From Planctomycetota bacterium (GTDB taxonomy: Bacteria > Planctomycetota > Phycisphaerae > Sedimentisphaerales > Anaerohalosphaeraceae): a stretch of DNA of 20,336 nucleotides. Under the pieces are notes generated by a model. The model saw nothing but the letters and a program-made list of their open reading frames with translations. It was not told the DNA's origin and made no database searches. Positions within the stretch are counted from its first letter, which is position 1. Each line of letters begins with the position of its first letter. Made by a program: the position numbers and the translations under genes. Positions 1 through 8,984 of this stretch are shown here, piece after piece. The DNA is taken from the NCBI GenBank assembly GCA_021160785.1, contig JAGHBX010000241.1, positions 1 through 20,336 of the forward strand. Reading direction: 5' to 3'.

Positions 1-18
1 ATATTGTGCGCACAATAT
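1..18. promoter_or_regulatory. perfect 18-bp palindrome, possible operator
   Basis: Bases 1-18 read atattgtgcgcacaatat and are their own reverse complement, with a GC centre. The site lies 78 bases upstream of the first gene in an AT-rich leader. The dyad form with a central GC would suit a LacI/GalR-type or other dimeric regulator, but that is inference. The window edge may cut off part of the site. Confidence 0.4.
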
Positions 19-95
19 CTTACGTTATCAACTAAGTATTATTATCACACGTATAACGAGTATTATGGCTTCATACAGGTTTAGAGGGAGGTATT

Positions 96-1157
96 ATGTT
101 GAACAAATACAGACTGACAAGAGCTGGATCGCATGTTATTCTGGTTCTTGTGCTAAGTATGCTGCTTGTGAATGCGGCATTCTGTTCCGATCGGCCGGCG
201 GGCTGGCCTGATTTGCCGAAAAACCCCCTGCCGAGGTCCGAACTGGGTTTGGAGAAGATTCCGTTTAAGATTGTCTATGAGACTTTTCGCACGACCGGCG
301 GCAAGGCCAACTGGGAAATTTATCTGATCAACGCCGACGGTTCCGATCCGGTCAATCTCACCGGCACGCCTGACGTTGACGAAATGTATCCGCACGCCTC
401 GCCCGACGGCACGAAGATTTGTTTCGTGGCGGACGAGGAAACCGGCCAAGGCAAGGTGCGAAGCGTCTATTACATGAATCTTGACGGCAGCGGCCGGGTC
501 AAGGTTGCGCACAACGCGCGACAGCCCTGCTGGAGTCCGGATAGTAAGACCATCGCATATCTCAAGGGCGAATTCGACCGCTACACGATCAAGGACTACG
601 CCACCAAAGGCGTTTTCTTTTACGACCTGAAAACGCGAACACACAAAGAACACCCCAATAAGAAACTGCACCACCTGTATAACATCACATGGTCCGCCGA
701 CGGTGAGTGGTTTGTCGCCACGGTGCACGGCGGGATGGGCTTTCGTCATGCCATACTTGCGTTTAGAACGGACGACACCAATATCTATGACTTGACAAAG
801 TTCAAGGTCACCGGCTGCAGGCCGGATTTCAACCCGGACAACAAGCAGATCGCCTGGGGTATGACCGACTGGGATTTGTGCTTTGCCAAAATCGACCTGG
901 CGTCTGGAAAACCCCGCGTAACCGATGTCAAATGCATCGTCCAGTGCGACAAAGATCATGAGGTATATCACACAGACTTTTCGCCGGACGGCAAATACGT
1001 CGCGTTCAGCTACGGGCCGAAAGCACAGGAGATAGTCGGCGGAAAGGCGCCCGGCTGGAATATCTGCATCACCGATCTCGACGGAAAGTGGACAGAGATA
1101 ACCACCGACGGAAACCACAACAAGGAACCCGACTGGGTCCCGATCGCAGCAAAATAA
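96..1157 (+). CDS. exported TolB-like beta-propeller (PD40 repeat) protein
   Basis: 353 aa. A hydrophobic signal segment (about residues 12-30, ending NAAFC) points to export. The cysteine before the cleavage region is not in a good lipobox. The rest is a WD40-like/PD40 propeller, with blade motifs ASPDG at 101-105, WSPDS at 146-150, WSADG at 199-203, FNPDN at 245-249 and FSPDG at 296-300. The segment around residues 72-90 (INADGSDPVNLT) is the classic TolB blade signature. The start is supported by GAGGGAGG a few bases upstream of ATG 96. In this family such propellers act as periplasmic binding or scaffold domains; no enzymatic residues are recognisable and no substrate can be assigned. The stop lies 11 bases before the preferred start of the next gene, which suggests co-transcription. 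Confidence 0.85.
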   Translation: MLNKYRLTRAGSHVILVLVLSMLLVNAAFCSDRPAGWPDLPKNPLPRSELGLEKIPFKIVYETFRTTGGKANWEIYLINADGSDPVNLTGTPDVDEMYPHASPDGTKICFVADEETGQGKVRSVYYMNLDGSGRVKVAHNARQPCWSPDSKTIAYLKGEFDRYTIKDYATKGVFFYDLKTRTHKEHPNKKLHHLYNITWSADGEWFVATVHGGMGFRHAILAFRTDDTNIYDLTKFKVTGCRPDFNPDNKQIAWGMTDWDLCFAKIDLASGKPRVTDVKCIVQCDKDHEVYHTDFSPDGKYVAFSYGPKAQEIVGGKAPGWNICITDLDGKWTEITTDGNHNKEPDWVPIAAK

Positions 1158-1168
1158 GGATGCCGACA

Positions 1169-2017
1169 ATGACACGACTCAACACAATCGCAAGGCTGCT
1201 TGCCGTTTTCGTATTGACGGCCTGTCCCGGCTGCCGCAAAAATACTCCGACAGGCGCGACACCGCCGACGCCTGCGATCATCAAGAGCAAAACCGGCATC
1301 GAAATGGTTTTGATCCCCGCAGGCTCTTTCCAAATGGGCTCGAAAAACGCCTCGCCCGATGAATCGCCGGTCCACACAGTGCATGTCAGTTCCTTCCTGA
1401 TGGACCGATACGAAGTTACGCAGGGATTGTACGGCAGGTTCCCCTTGCCCGATCCGTCGCATTTCAAGGACCCGATGCGTCCCGGCGAGCAGATGAACTG
1501 GGCCGACGCCATCGAATACTGCAACGAGCGGTCGCTCGCCGAAGGGCTAAAGCCCTGCTACGACACCGAGACAGGCAAATGCGACTTTGCGACAAACGGC
1601 TACAGACTGCCCACCGAGGCCGAGTGGGAGTACGCCTGTCGCGCCGGGACCACCACAAAATACAGTTTCGGCAACAACACAAACGCACTCAAGACCAACG
1701 CATGGCTCAAACAAAACTCCTCCGGCAAGACACAGCCGGTCGGCCAGAAGAAGCCCAACCCGTGGGGCCTGTTCGACATGCACGGAAACGTCAAGGAATG
1801 GTGCAACGACTATTACAGCGAAACGTATTACAAGGATAGCCCCGAAAGAGACCCGCGGGGACCGGCCGACGGCGAGGAAAGGGTTCTGCGAGGCGGGGCA
1901 TGGAGCTCCAGCGCCGACAGTTGCCGCTCATCCTATCGCGCCGGCGACGCCGCAATCAACGACACATGCCTGGCCAGCGACGCCATAGGATTTCGTTGTG
2001 TCAAGAGTGTGGAATAG
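1169..2017 (+). CDS. FGE/SUMF1-like domain lipoprotein, probably non-catalytic
   Basis: 282 aa from ATG 1169. I chose this start because AAGGA at 1156-1160 sits 8 bases before it; the in-frame ATG at 1160 overlaps that site, and the frame is open further upstream inside the previous gene. The N-terminus is a lipoprotein signal with lipobox LTAC (Cys19). Residues 38-280 form a formylglycine-generating-enzyme/sulfatase-modifying-factor domain: MVLIPAGSFQMGS at 46-58, DRYEVTQ at 79-85, GYRLPTEAEWEYACRAGT at 144-161, NPWGLFDMHGNVKEW at 197-211, RGGAW at 241-245 and GFRC at 274-277. Of the two active-site cysteines of true FGEs, only the second seems present (Cys252); serine occupies the first position in WSSSADSC. 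It is therefore more likely an FGE-fold binding or structural lipoprotein than a sulfatase activator. This alignment was done by eye. Confidence 0.85.
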   Translation: MTRLNTIARLLAVFVLTACPGCRKNTPTGATPPTPAIIKSKTGIEMVLIPAGSFQMGSKNASPDESPVHTVHVSSFLMDRYEVTQGLYGRFPLPDPSHFKDPMRPGEQMNWADAIEYCNERSLAEGLKPCYDTETGKCDFATNGYRLPTEAEWEYACRAGTTTKYSFGNNTNALKTNAWLKQNSSGKTQPVGQKKPNPWGLFDMHGNVKEWCNDYYSETYYKDSPERDPRGPADGEERVLRGGAWSSSADSCRSSYRAGDAAINDTCLASDAIGFRCVKSVE

Positions 2018-2031
2018 GAAGACAAGGGAAA

Positions 2032-2985
<954 letters not shown>

Positions 2986-3008
2986 CACGATAGAAAGGCC
3001 CGCTGTAC

Positions 3009-4391
3009 ATGCTCTTTCATACATGGATATTCCTGCCTTTCTTTCTGGTTACCTACGCGGTCTACCTGATACTTAACCGGACAAAGCTGCGAAACGTCTG
3101 GATACTGATCGTCTCGTACGCCTTCTACGGCTGGTGGAACCCCCTCTACCTTATCCTCATGGCGTATTCCACCGTGGTCGATTACATCGTCCTTGCCCTT
3201 ATGGAAAAGTCCAACTCAAGGTCCAGGAAGAAATGGGCAGCCGTAAGCATCCTGAACAATCTCTTCCTGTTAGGCTTTTTCAAATACGGCGCATTTCTCA
3301 CCGAAAACGTCAATCTGCTCCTGACCAGGCTCGGCAGCTCTTATGTAATCGAGGCGCCGTCCTGGCTTCTGCCGGTGGCGCTTTCGTTCTACGTCTTCAA
3401 GTCCGTCGGGTATGTCGTCGATTGCTATCGCGGCGATGTCCCAAGAGAAACCAACTTCATTCGACACGCCGTATTCGTAAGCTTCTTTCCGATCCTGATT
3501 GCAGGCCCTATCGAAAGGGCCGCAAATCTCCTGCCGCAGTTTCGCAAGCCGACCCGCATCACCACCGGCGATATCGCCGACGGCCTGAGTCTCTTCATTG
3601 TCGGACTCTTCAAAAAGGTCGCCCTTGCCGACTGCATGGCTCTTTACGTCGACAAGGTATATGACGCACCGGGCCAGTGGCAGTCGGCGGCGCTTGTTTT
3701 GGCGACGCTTGCATTTACATGGCAGATATATTTCGACTTCAGCGGCTATACGGACATGGCGCGGGGGATCGGGCGAATGATGGGCTTTCAAATAATGCGA
3801 AATTTCAATCATCCGTATCTGGCGACCGGCCTGGGCGATTTCTGGCGAAGGTGGCACATCAGCCTGTCGACCTGGTTCCGCGATTACGTCTATATCCCGC
3901 TCGGCGGCAATCGCAAGGGCAAATTCAATACGTACAGGAATCTCTTCCTGGCAATGGTAATCTCCGGATTATGGCACGGCGCGGCGTGGACGTTTATCAT
4001 CTGGGGCGCCCTGCACGCCGCCGGTTTGATGCTGACAAGGCAACTGGAAAGAAACGCATTCTACAGGGACTCCCTGCCGAAAGTCATCAAGCAGGCATGG
4101 GTCTTCGTATTCGTCTCGTTTGCATGGATATTCTTTCGGGCCGACAGTTGGTCAACGGCATGTCTGATTGTGTCGAAGATATTCACCGCCGGCTGGTCCG
4201 ACCCCCGCTTTCCAATGCTGTTTGCAATCCTGATATGCGCTGTATGGTCATACCAGGCTGTGTGTGAGTCGCGGCTAAAGTACATACTCAAAACCACCGG
4301 TGTGCAAATCGGCATGGCGGTCCTGATGATAATCTACCTGGCCTTGTTTGCCCCCGCAACAGGCCAGCCGTTCATATATAACCAGTTTTAG
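3009..4391 (+). CDS. MBOAT family membrane O-acyltransferase (AlgI/PatA-like)
   Basis: 460 aa polytopic membrane protein, a typical length for AlgI-type MBOATs. Signatures are LIVSYAFYGWWNP (33-45), SFFPILIAGPIERA (158-171), the core YFDFSGYTDMARGIGRMMGF (241-260), FWRRWHISLSTWFRDYVYIPLGG (278-300) and the catalytic His323 in SGLWHGAAWTFIIWG. The AlgI active-site histidine lies at nearly the same position. Such proteins pass acyl groups, usually acetyl, across the cytoplasmic membrane to a periplasmic partner that modifies an exported polysaccharide or cell-wall glycan. The SGNH gene that follows is the expected partner. A short AAAGG lies 10 bases before the ATG. The 23-base gap to the HDAC gene suggests one operon. 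Which glycan is modified cannot be told from the window. Confidence 0.93.
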   Translation: MLFHTWIFLPFFLVTYAVYLILNRTKLRNVWILIVSYAFYGWWNPLYLILMAYSTVVDYIVLALMEKSNSRSRKKWAAVSILNNLFLLGFFKYGAFLTENVNLLLTRLGSSYVIEAPSWLLPVALSFYVFKSVGYVVDCYRGDVPRETNFIRHAVFVSFFPILIAGPIERAANLLPQFRKPTRITTGDIADGLSLFIVGLFKKVALADCMALYVDKVYDAPGQWQSAALVLATLAFTWQIYFDFSGYTDMARGIGRMMGFQIMRNFNHPYLATGLGDFWRRWHISLSTWFRDYVYIPLGGNRKGKFNTYRNLFLAMVISGLWHGAAWTFIIWGALHAAGLMLTRQLERNAFYRDSLPKVIKQAWVFVFVSFAWIFFRADSWSTACLIVSKIFTAGWSDPRFPMLFAILICAVWSYQAVCESRLKYILKTTGVQIGMAVLMIIYLALFAPATGQPFIYNQF

Positions 4392-4430
4392 CGGTTGCTC
4401 ATAATAGCCATGTCCGGAAAAAGCATGAAA

Positions 4431-4443
4431 CCGGCTTCGCCGG
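4431..4443 (+). terminator. short GC hairpin after the MBOAT gene, weak terminator candidate
   Basis: CCGGC-ttc-GCCGG forms a 5-bp stem 39 bases after the MBOAT stop, followed by aaactgttttatt. The T-run is poor and interrupted, so termination would be partial at best; it may instead belong to the adjacent repeat. Confidence 0.25.
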
Positions 4444-4454
4444 AAACTGTTTTA

Positions 4455-4484
4455 TTCTGGATTCCCGCTTTCGCGGGAATGACA
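4455..4484. repeat. REP-like palindromic repeat (ATTCCCGC/GCGGGAAT)
   Basis: Bases 4461-4480 form a perfect 8-bp hairpin, ATTCCCGC-tttc-GCGGGAAT, inside ctgg...gaca flanks. This is a dispersed intergenic repeat type known from many unrelated bacteria. It is often recognised by its spurious translations, such as SRESGNP on the opposite strand, which is present here. It lies between MBOAT and SGNH and could act as an mRNA processing or stability element. Copy number in this genome cannot be seen. Confidence 0.6.
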
Positions 4485-4527
4485 AATGTTGTTTCCGCAA
4501 CAGGAACTCAATAAGAGGCAAAAAATA

Positions 4528-5640
4528 ATGGCCCGACAAGACGACACAATGAGTTTTGCATCACACCAGATGCGTCTTTCAGCCAGGCACTGGCTTGTCG
4601 TGGCGGTCATTATCGCATTGCTGTTTGCCCTCATTGGCCCCCTCTGGCAACGCATCGAGCGATTCGAGCCGGGCGCCGATTATCGCATCCCGTACGAACT
4701 CAGCAGCGATTACTGGCTATACGATCGTTACTGCCGGCGCGCCGTCGATACATATAAAGTACTCATTGTCGGCGATTCCGTCGTCTGGGGTCATTACGTG
4801 CCGCCGGACAAAACGCTGTCGCATTGCCTCAATGAAATCGCGGGCAAACAGCAATTCGCCAACATGGGCATCGACGGCGTTCACCCCGTTGCGCTAGCCG
4901 GTCTGGTGAAGTATTACGGCAAGGCCCTTTCGGACACGAAGATCGTATTGTGTTTCAACCCTCTATGGATAACCTCCAAAAAGCACGACCTGCGGAGCGA
5001 CAAGGAGTTCAGCTTCAACCATCCACGCCTTGCCCCGCAGTTCGTTCCGAAAATTGCCTGCTATTCGAATCCGACACCCAACCGAATCGGCATCGTTATC
5101 GAGCGAAACACCGATTTCCTGAGCTGGGTATCGCACGTGCAGATAACGTACTTTGACAACATGGACCTGTCCTCGTGGACCGTCGAACACCCGCGACGCA
5201 ATCCTCTCACCGCCGTAACGGGCCAACTGCCCGCGCCGGCAGCATCAAACGATCAACGCCCCACATGGAATCCCGACAGCACCGCCCGGCAGGATTTTGC
5301 ATGGGTGGACCTGGAGACATCGCTGCAGTGGGAGTTCTTCAAACGCTCGATCAGCACACTTGCCAAACGCCGAAACAACGTCTTCGTCCTCATAACTCCG
5401 TTCAACGAGCACATGATGAGCCGGCGGAGCCTGGCAGCTTACAACCGGATCAAGAATCAGATGGCAGACTGGCTTCAAGAGGAACAAATAGAATTCTTAA
5501 TCCCCCCCGCACTACCCAGTGAACATTACGCCGACGCCAGCCACCCACTCGCCTCCGGATACGCCCTGCTGGCACAACAACTCTGCCGCCATGAACGTTT
5601 TAGATCAACGATTCTCGATTCAACCGGCGAATCCAAATAA
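4528..5640 (+). CDS. membrane-anchored SGNH/GDSL-like protein, probable O-acetyltransferase partner of the MBOAT
   Basis: 370 aa from ATG 4528, chosen because AAGAGG at 4513-4518 is 9 bases upstream; the in-frame ATG at 4486 falls at the edge of the repeat and has no Shine-Dalgarno. There is one N-terminal transmembrane segment (about 21-39, WLVVAVIIALLFALIGPLW), so the catalytic domain should be periplasmic. SGNH features are block I VGDSVVWG (Ser84) and the C-terminal Asp/His pair DASH (Asp336, His339), followed by PLASGYALLAQQL. The middle (about 95-320) is divergent. In alginate and peptidoglycan O-acetylation systems an SGNH/AlgX/PatB-like protein receives the acetyl group from the MBOAT and transfers it to the glycan. 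By position this protein should play that role (inference). Confidence 0.85.
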   Translation: MARQDDTMSFASHQMRLSARHWLVVAVIIALLFALIGPLWQRIERFEPGADYRIPYELSSDYWLYDRYCRRAVDTYKVLIVGDSVVWGHYVPPDKTLSHCLNEIAGKQQFANMGIDGVHPVALAGLVKYYGKALSDTKIVLCFNPLWITSKKHDLRSDKEFSFNHPRLAPQFVPKIACYSNPTPNRIGIVIERNTDFLSWVSHVQITYFDNMDLSSWTVEHPRRNPLTAVTGQLPAPAASNDQRPTWNPDSTARQDFAWVDLETSLQWEFFKRSISTLAKRRNNVFVLITPFNEHMMSRRSLAAYNRIKNQMADWLQEEQIEFLIPPALPSEHYADASHPLASGYALLAQQLCRHERFRSTILDSTGESK

Positions 5641-5754
5641 CCTCGCATCCATCCCGCGCAAGTATGCCCGAAATCCAGTAAGTGGCGTTTCATGCGCTCA
5701 CACCAGTCGCGGGCGGCATGGAGAACCGATCACGGCATTATCGTACCGAGGGCT

Positions 5755-7197
5755 TTACAAGCAGGCGATATTGAGGTTCCTGGCTGCGGCGGTTTCGTTC
5801 GGACGGCAGACCGGTGCAGTGGCAGGGGCGGTCTTGAGCCTGGCAGGGTCACTGCCGGCCTGCCCGGCAATGTCGATCATGGCGTCGATGAAACCGTCGA
5901 GCGTCTCTTTGCTCTCGCTCTCGGTTGGCTCGATCATCATTGCCTCATGCACAACCGTTGGAAAATACACAGTCGGCGGATGGAAGCCTCTATCTATAAG
6001 AGCCTTTGCAATATCTATCGCGCGAATACCGTTATGCGCCATTTGATCCGAGATACTGAAAACGCACTCATGTTTGCAGAGCCTGTCAAAGGCGATCCTG
6101 TAATGGCTCTTGAGTTTCTCTTTCACATAGTTTGCGTTAAGAACGGCGTTTTCCGCTACCCGGCGGAGCCCTTCATTGCCGAGCATCAGGATATAAACAT
6201 AGGCCTTCAGTACAACGCTGAAATTGCCGTAAAACGGTGCGATATAGCCTATGGACTTCGGGCGGTCGTATTCCAGCGTATATGTGCCGTCGCTTCGTTT
6301 GGCTACCACCGAAACAGGCAGATACGGCACAAGCTCTTCGGTGACGCCGACCGGGCCGGCGCCGGGCCCGCCTCCGCCGTGCGGTGTAGCAAAGGTTTTG
6401 TGCAGGTTCACATGAACAATGTCGAAACCAAAATCCCCGGGGCGGGCCTTGCCGACTATCGCATTCAAGTTGGCGCCGTCATAGTAGGCCAGCCCGTTGA
6501 CACTGTGAATGAGGTCGCAGATCTCTTTGACGTGCGGATTGAACAGGCCAAGTGTATTCGGGCAGGTCAGCATTAAGCCGGCAACATCGTCGCTGAGATG
6601 CTCCTTGACGGCATCGACGTCCATAACACCGTCTTTGCTGGGGATGGTCGCCACGCTGTACCCTGCTATCGCAGCGCTGGCGGGATTGGTGCCGTGGGCG
6701 CTGTCGGGGATAAGGACGGTTGTTTTCTTGTTGCCTTTATCGGCATGGTAAGCCGCCATAATCATCATGCCGGTGAGTTCCCCGTGCGCCCCGGCCAAAG
6801 GTTGCATAGTAAAGCCCGCCATCCCGGTTATTTCCCGCAGCAGCAGGTCCATCTCGTACAAGACGCGCAGCGCACCCTGGGTCAGCATGCCGCCCATCCT
6901 CAGTTGAGGCAGCAGAGGATGCAAACGGGCAAATCCGGGATAGGATGCAATGTGCTCGGCGACCTTTGGATTGTATTTCATTGTGCACGAGCCGAGCGGA
7001 TAGAAATTGCTGTCCACGCCGAAGTTTCGATGCGACAGTTCGGTAAAGTGTCGAACAACGTCGAGTTCGCTCAATTCCGGAAGCTCTGCCGCTGATTCTC
7101 GAAGCAGAGTGCTCTGTATGTTTACCGCCGGCACATCACCGGGCCCGGCCTGTACGGCCCTTCGCCCCGGCACACTCTTTTCAAAAATAAGTTTCAT
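5755..7197 (-). CDS. gcvPB: glycine dehydrogenase (decarboxylating) subunit 2, P-protein beta chain
   Basis: 480 aa. It is the PLP-binding half of split P-protein, which with GcvPA decarboxylates glycine and transfers the aminomethyl group to lipoyl-GcvH. Signatures are NFYPLGSCTMKYNPK (64-78), PLAGAHGELTGMM (133-145), DSAHGTNPASA (165-175), TCPNTLGLF (211-219) and the PLP-lysine motif HVNLHKTFATPHGGGGPG (Lys267). Length is normal for subunit 2 with a modest C-terminal tail. The start ATG overlaps the gcvPA stop by 4 bases (ATGA), indicating translational coupling. It is the last gene of the operon. The 114 bases to the convergent SGNH gene show no clear terminator. Confidence 0.97.
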   Translation of the reverse strand: MKLIFEKSVPGRRAVQAGPGDVPAVNIQSTLLRESAAELPELSELDVVRHFTELSHRNFGVDSNFYPLGSCTMKYNPKVAEHIASYPGFARLHPLLPQLRMGGMLTQGALRVLYEMDLLLREITGMAGFTMQPLAGAHGELTGMMIMAAYHADKGNKKTTVLIPDSAHGTNPASAAIAGYSVATIPSKDGVMDVDAVKEHLSDDVAGLMLTCPNTLGLFNPHVKEICDLIHSVNGLAYYDGANLNAIVGKARPGDFGFDIVHVNLHKTFATPHGGGGPGAGPVGVTEELVPYLPVSVVAKRSDGTYTLEYDRPKSIGYIAPFYGNFSVVLKAYVYILMLGNEGLRRVAENAVLNANYVKEKLKSHYRIAFDRLCKHECVFSISDQMAHNGIRAIDIAKALIDRGFHPPTVYFPTVVHEAMMIEPTESESKETLDGFIDAMIDIAGQAGSDPARLKTAPATAPVCRPNETAAARNLNIACL

Positions 7198-8525
7198 AGA
7201 ACACTCTCCAACGCCTCGGCTAACATGCCGATTTCATGCCTGGTTCGTTTTTCGGTAACGCAAATCAGGATTGAATTTTCCATTCCGCTGTAATATCTGC
7301 TCAGGGGAAAGCCCGCCGCAAAACCCCTTTCGATCAGTTTTCCAATGACATCCGCCGCTTCGCAGGGCAGATCAAGCACAAATTCGTTGAAAAACCATTC
7401 TCCTCGAAAGTGCGGCTGCACCCCGGGTATTGCCGTCAGTCGTTTGTAGGCGTAGTTAGCCTTATCGGCACAGAGTTGCGATGTCTCTCTCAGGCCCTCT
7501 TTGCCCAGCAGTGAAAGATACACAAGCGCCGTCAACGCACACAGCGCCTCGTTCGAACAGATGTTTGAGGTTGCCTTGGCCCTGCGGATATGCTGTTCGC
7601 GCGCCTGGAGAGTAAGGACGTATGCTCGCCGGCCGAATGCGTCGGTTGTTTCGCCGGAGATTCGTCCGGGCATTTTCCGAACGTGCTTTTTTCTCGCGGC
7701 CATCAGTCCGAGATAGGGTCCTCCGAACGCTAAAGGCAGTCCCAGGCTCTGGCCCTCACCCGTTACGATATCGGCCCCCATTGCCCCCGGCGTCTTGAGT
7801 ATCCCCAGAGAAACAGGGTAGCACGAGACGATCAGCAGCGCCCCTTTGTCGTGAGCGGCCGCGGCAATATCGCTGAAGTCGTCAATGCAGCCGAAGAAGT
7901 TGGGGTTTTGAAGTATGACTGCCGACGTTTTATCGTCGAGTCTTTCAAATATCTGCCCCCGGTCCACCAGCCCGTCGGTGCACTGGCTTTCTTCGAACTC
8001 GATCTTCAGGTTGCGCGTGTACGAACGAATCATCACGCGGTAAATAGGATTGACGCTGCCGTCGATAATGATCTTGTTGCGACCCGTAATGCGGTGCGCC
8101 ATCATCATTGCTTCGTAGAGAGCGGTTCCACCGTCGTACAGCGAAGCGTTGGCCACTTCCATTTCGGTCAGCCTGCAGATTACCGACTGGTATTCGTAGG
8201 TCGCTTGCAGGATTCCCTGTGAGAGTTCGGGCTGATACGGCGTGTATGCGGTATAAAATTCACTCCGCGAGACAATCGCGTTGACCGCCGCGGGTATGAA
8301 GTGATCGTAAAAACCGCCACCCAGAAAGCATGTCAGGTGCGTCGAATTCTTCTCCGCAAGCTCCGCCATGCTGTCGCGTACCCGCTGCTCGCTCAGGCCG
8401 GCGGGCAGCTTGAAATCCTCGTACAGAAGTTCCTCGCCAATGTCGGCGAACAGATCGTTTTTCGTCAGACCGATTTCGGCAAGCATCCGGGCCTGTTGCT
8501 CTGATGTGTTCGATATAAAAGGCAT
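7194..8525 (-). CDS. gcvPA: glycine dehydrogenase (decarboxylating) subunit 1, P-protein alpha chain
   Basis: 443 aa, the normal size for the N-terminal half of split glycine decarboxylase. Recognisable blocks are MPFISNTSEQQARML at the N-terminus, CFLGGGFYDHFIPAAV (about 66-81), the segment ending YTPYQPELSQGILQATYEYQ (about 94-113), NASLYDGGTALYEA (about 126-139) and GEGQSLGLPLAFGGPYLG. It forms the heteromeric P-protein with GcvPB. GAGAGGG lies 8 bases before the ATG. The gene follows gcvH after 56 bases and overlaps gcvPB by 4 bases. The split arrangement is the common form in Gram-positives, archaea and many deep-branching bacteria, in contrast to the fused GcvP of E. coli. Confidence 0.97.
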   Translation of the reverse strand: MPFISNTSEQQARMLAEIGLTKNDLFADIGEELLYEDFKLPAGLSEQRVRDSMAELAEKNSTHLTCFLGGGFYDHFIPAAVNAIVSRSEFYTAYTPYQPELSQGILQATYEYQSVICRLTEMEVANASLYDGGTALYEAMMMAHRITGRNKIIIDGSVNPIYRVMIRSYTRNLKIEFEESQCTDGLVDRGQIFERLDDKTSAVILQNPNFFGCIDDFSDIAAAAHDKGALLIVSCYPVSLGILKTPGAMGADIVTGEGQSLGLPLAFGGPYLGLMAARKKHVRKMPGRISGETTDAFGRRAYVLTLQAREQHIRRAKATSNICSNEALCALTALVYLSLLGKEGLRETSQLCADKANYAYKRLTAIPGVQPHFRGEWFFNEFVLDLPCEAADVIGKLIERGFAAGFPLSRYYSGMENSILICVTEKRTRHEIGMLAEALESVL

Positions 8526-8548
8526 CTGTTCAACCCTCTCTTAAAAGC

Positions 8549-8570
8549 CCGGCGCATTCGGCGGCGCCGG
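8549..8570 (-). other. intercistronic GC-rich hairpin between gcvH and gcvPA
   Basis: A 7-bp stem, CCGGCGC with GCGCCGG, and an 8-base loop lie in the 56-base gcvH-gcvPA gap. On the minus strand it is followed by gcttttaagag. It could tune mRNA stability or downstream expression. The T-run is too short for a confident terminator. Confidence 0.35.
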
Positions 8571-8581
8571 CATACGACTCA

Positions 8582-8968
8582 TTATTGCCCGGCGCCCTTG
8601 ACGTGCTGCTTGTACTGCTCTGCATTCAGCAGGGACTCAAGCGATGCGTCATCGGCCATTTCTATCCTGCAAATCCAACCGGCGTTGTAGCAGTCCTTGT
8701 TTATCAGTTCCGGTTCAGATTCGAGCGTCGAATTGACGGACACTATCTTACCCGTTACCGGAGCAAAGATGTCGCTTGCGGCCTTTGTACTCTCAACAAC
8801 GGCCATCTCGTGCTCCGAGATCACCTCTGTACCGACGACCGGCAACTCCACAAAGACGATCTCGCCCAACAACATCTGCGCGTAATCCGTTATTCCCACA
8901 GTCGCGATATTGCCTTCGACTTTTGCCCATTCATGTTGCTTGGTATAGACCAGTCCTTCTACAATCAT
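8582..8968 (-). CDS. gcvH: glycine cleavage system H protein (lipoyl carrier)
   Basis: 128 aa from ATG 8968. I chose this over the upstream in-frame TTG at 8998, which lies inside the gcvT 3' end, because GGAG is 10 bases before the ATG and MIVEGLVYTKQHEW matches the usual H-protein N-terminus. The lipoylation site is Lys62 in VVESTKAAS. Other family blocks are ITDYAQMLLGEIVFVELP (26-43), PVTGKIVSVN (about 70-79) and NAGWICRIEM. The size is standard. The protein shuttles the aminomethyl intermediate between the P, T and L proteins. The L protein (lipoamide dehydrogenase) is not in this window. The gap to gcvT is 16 bases, so the genes are co-transcribed. Confidence 0.97.
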   Translation of the reverse strand: MIVEGLVYTKQHEWAKVEGNIATVGITDYAQMLLGEIVFVELPVVGTEVISEHEMAVVESTKAASDIFAPVTGKIVSVNSTLESEPELINKDCYNAGWICRIEMADDASLESLLNAEQYKQHVKGAGQ

Positions 8969-8984
8969 AGCACACTGTCTCCAA

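Noticed and set aside
153..1175. 340-codon minus-strand ORF opposite the propeller gene
   Set aside because: It is a shadow of the plus-strand gene; it has no family motifs, while the plus-strand protein has clear PD40 repeats.
4452..4655. 67-codon minus-strand ORF ending SRESGNPE
   Set aside because: This translation is the well-known artefact of the ATTCCCGC repeat.
5641..5754. Search for a terminator between the convergent SGNH and gcvPB genes
   Set aside because: No stem with a T-run was found on either strand.
5692..6576. 294-codon plus-strand ORF within the gcvPB region
   Set aside because: It is antisense to the unmistakable gcvPB coding sequence and its translation has no recognisable domains.
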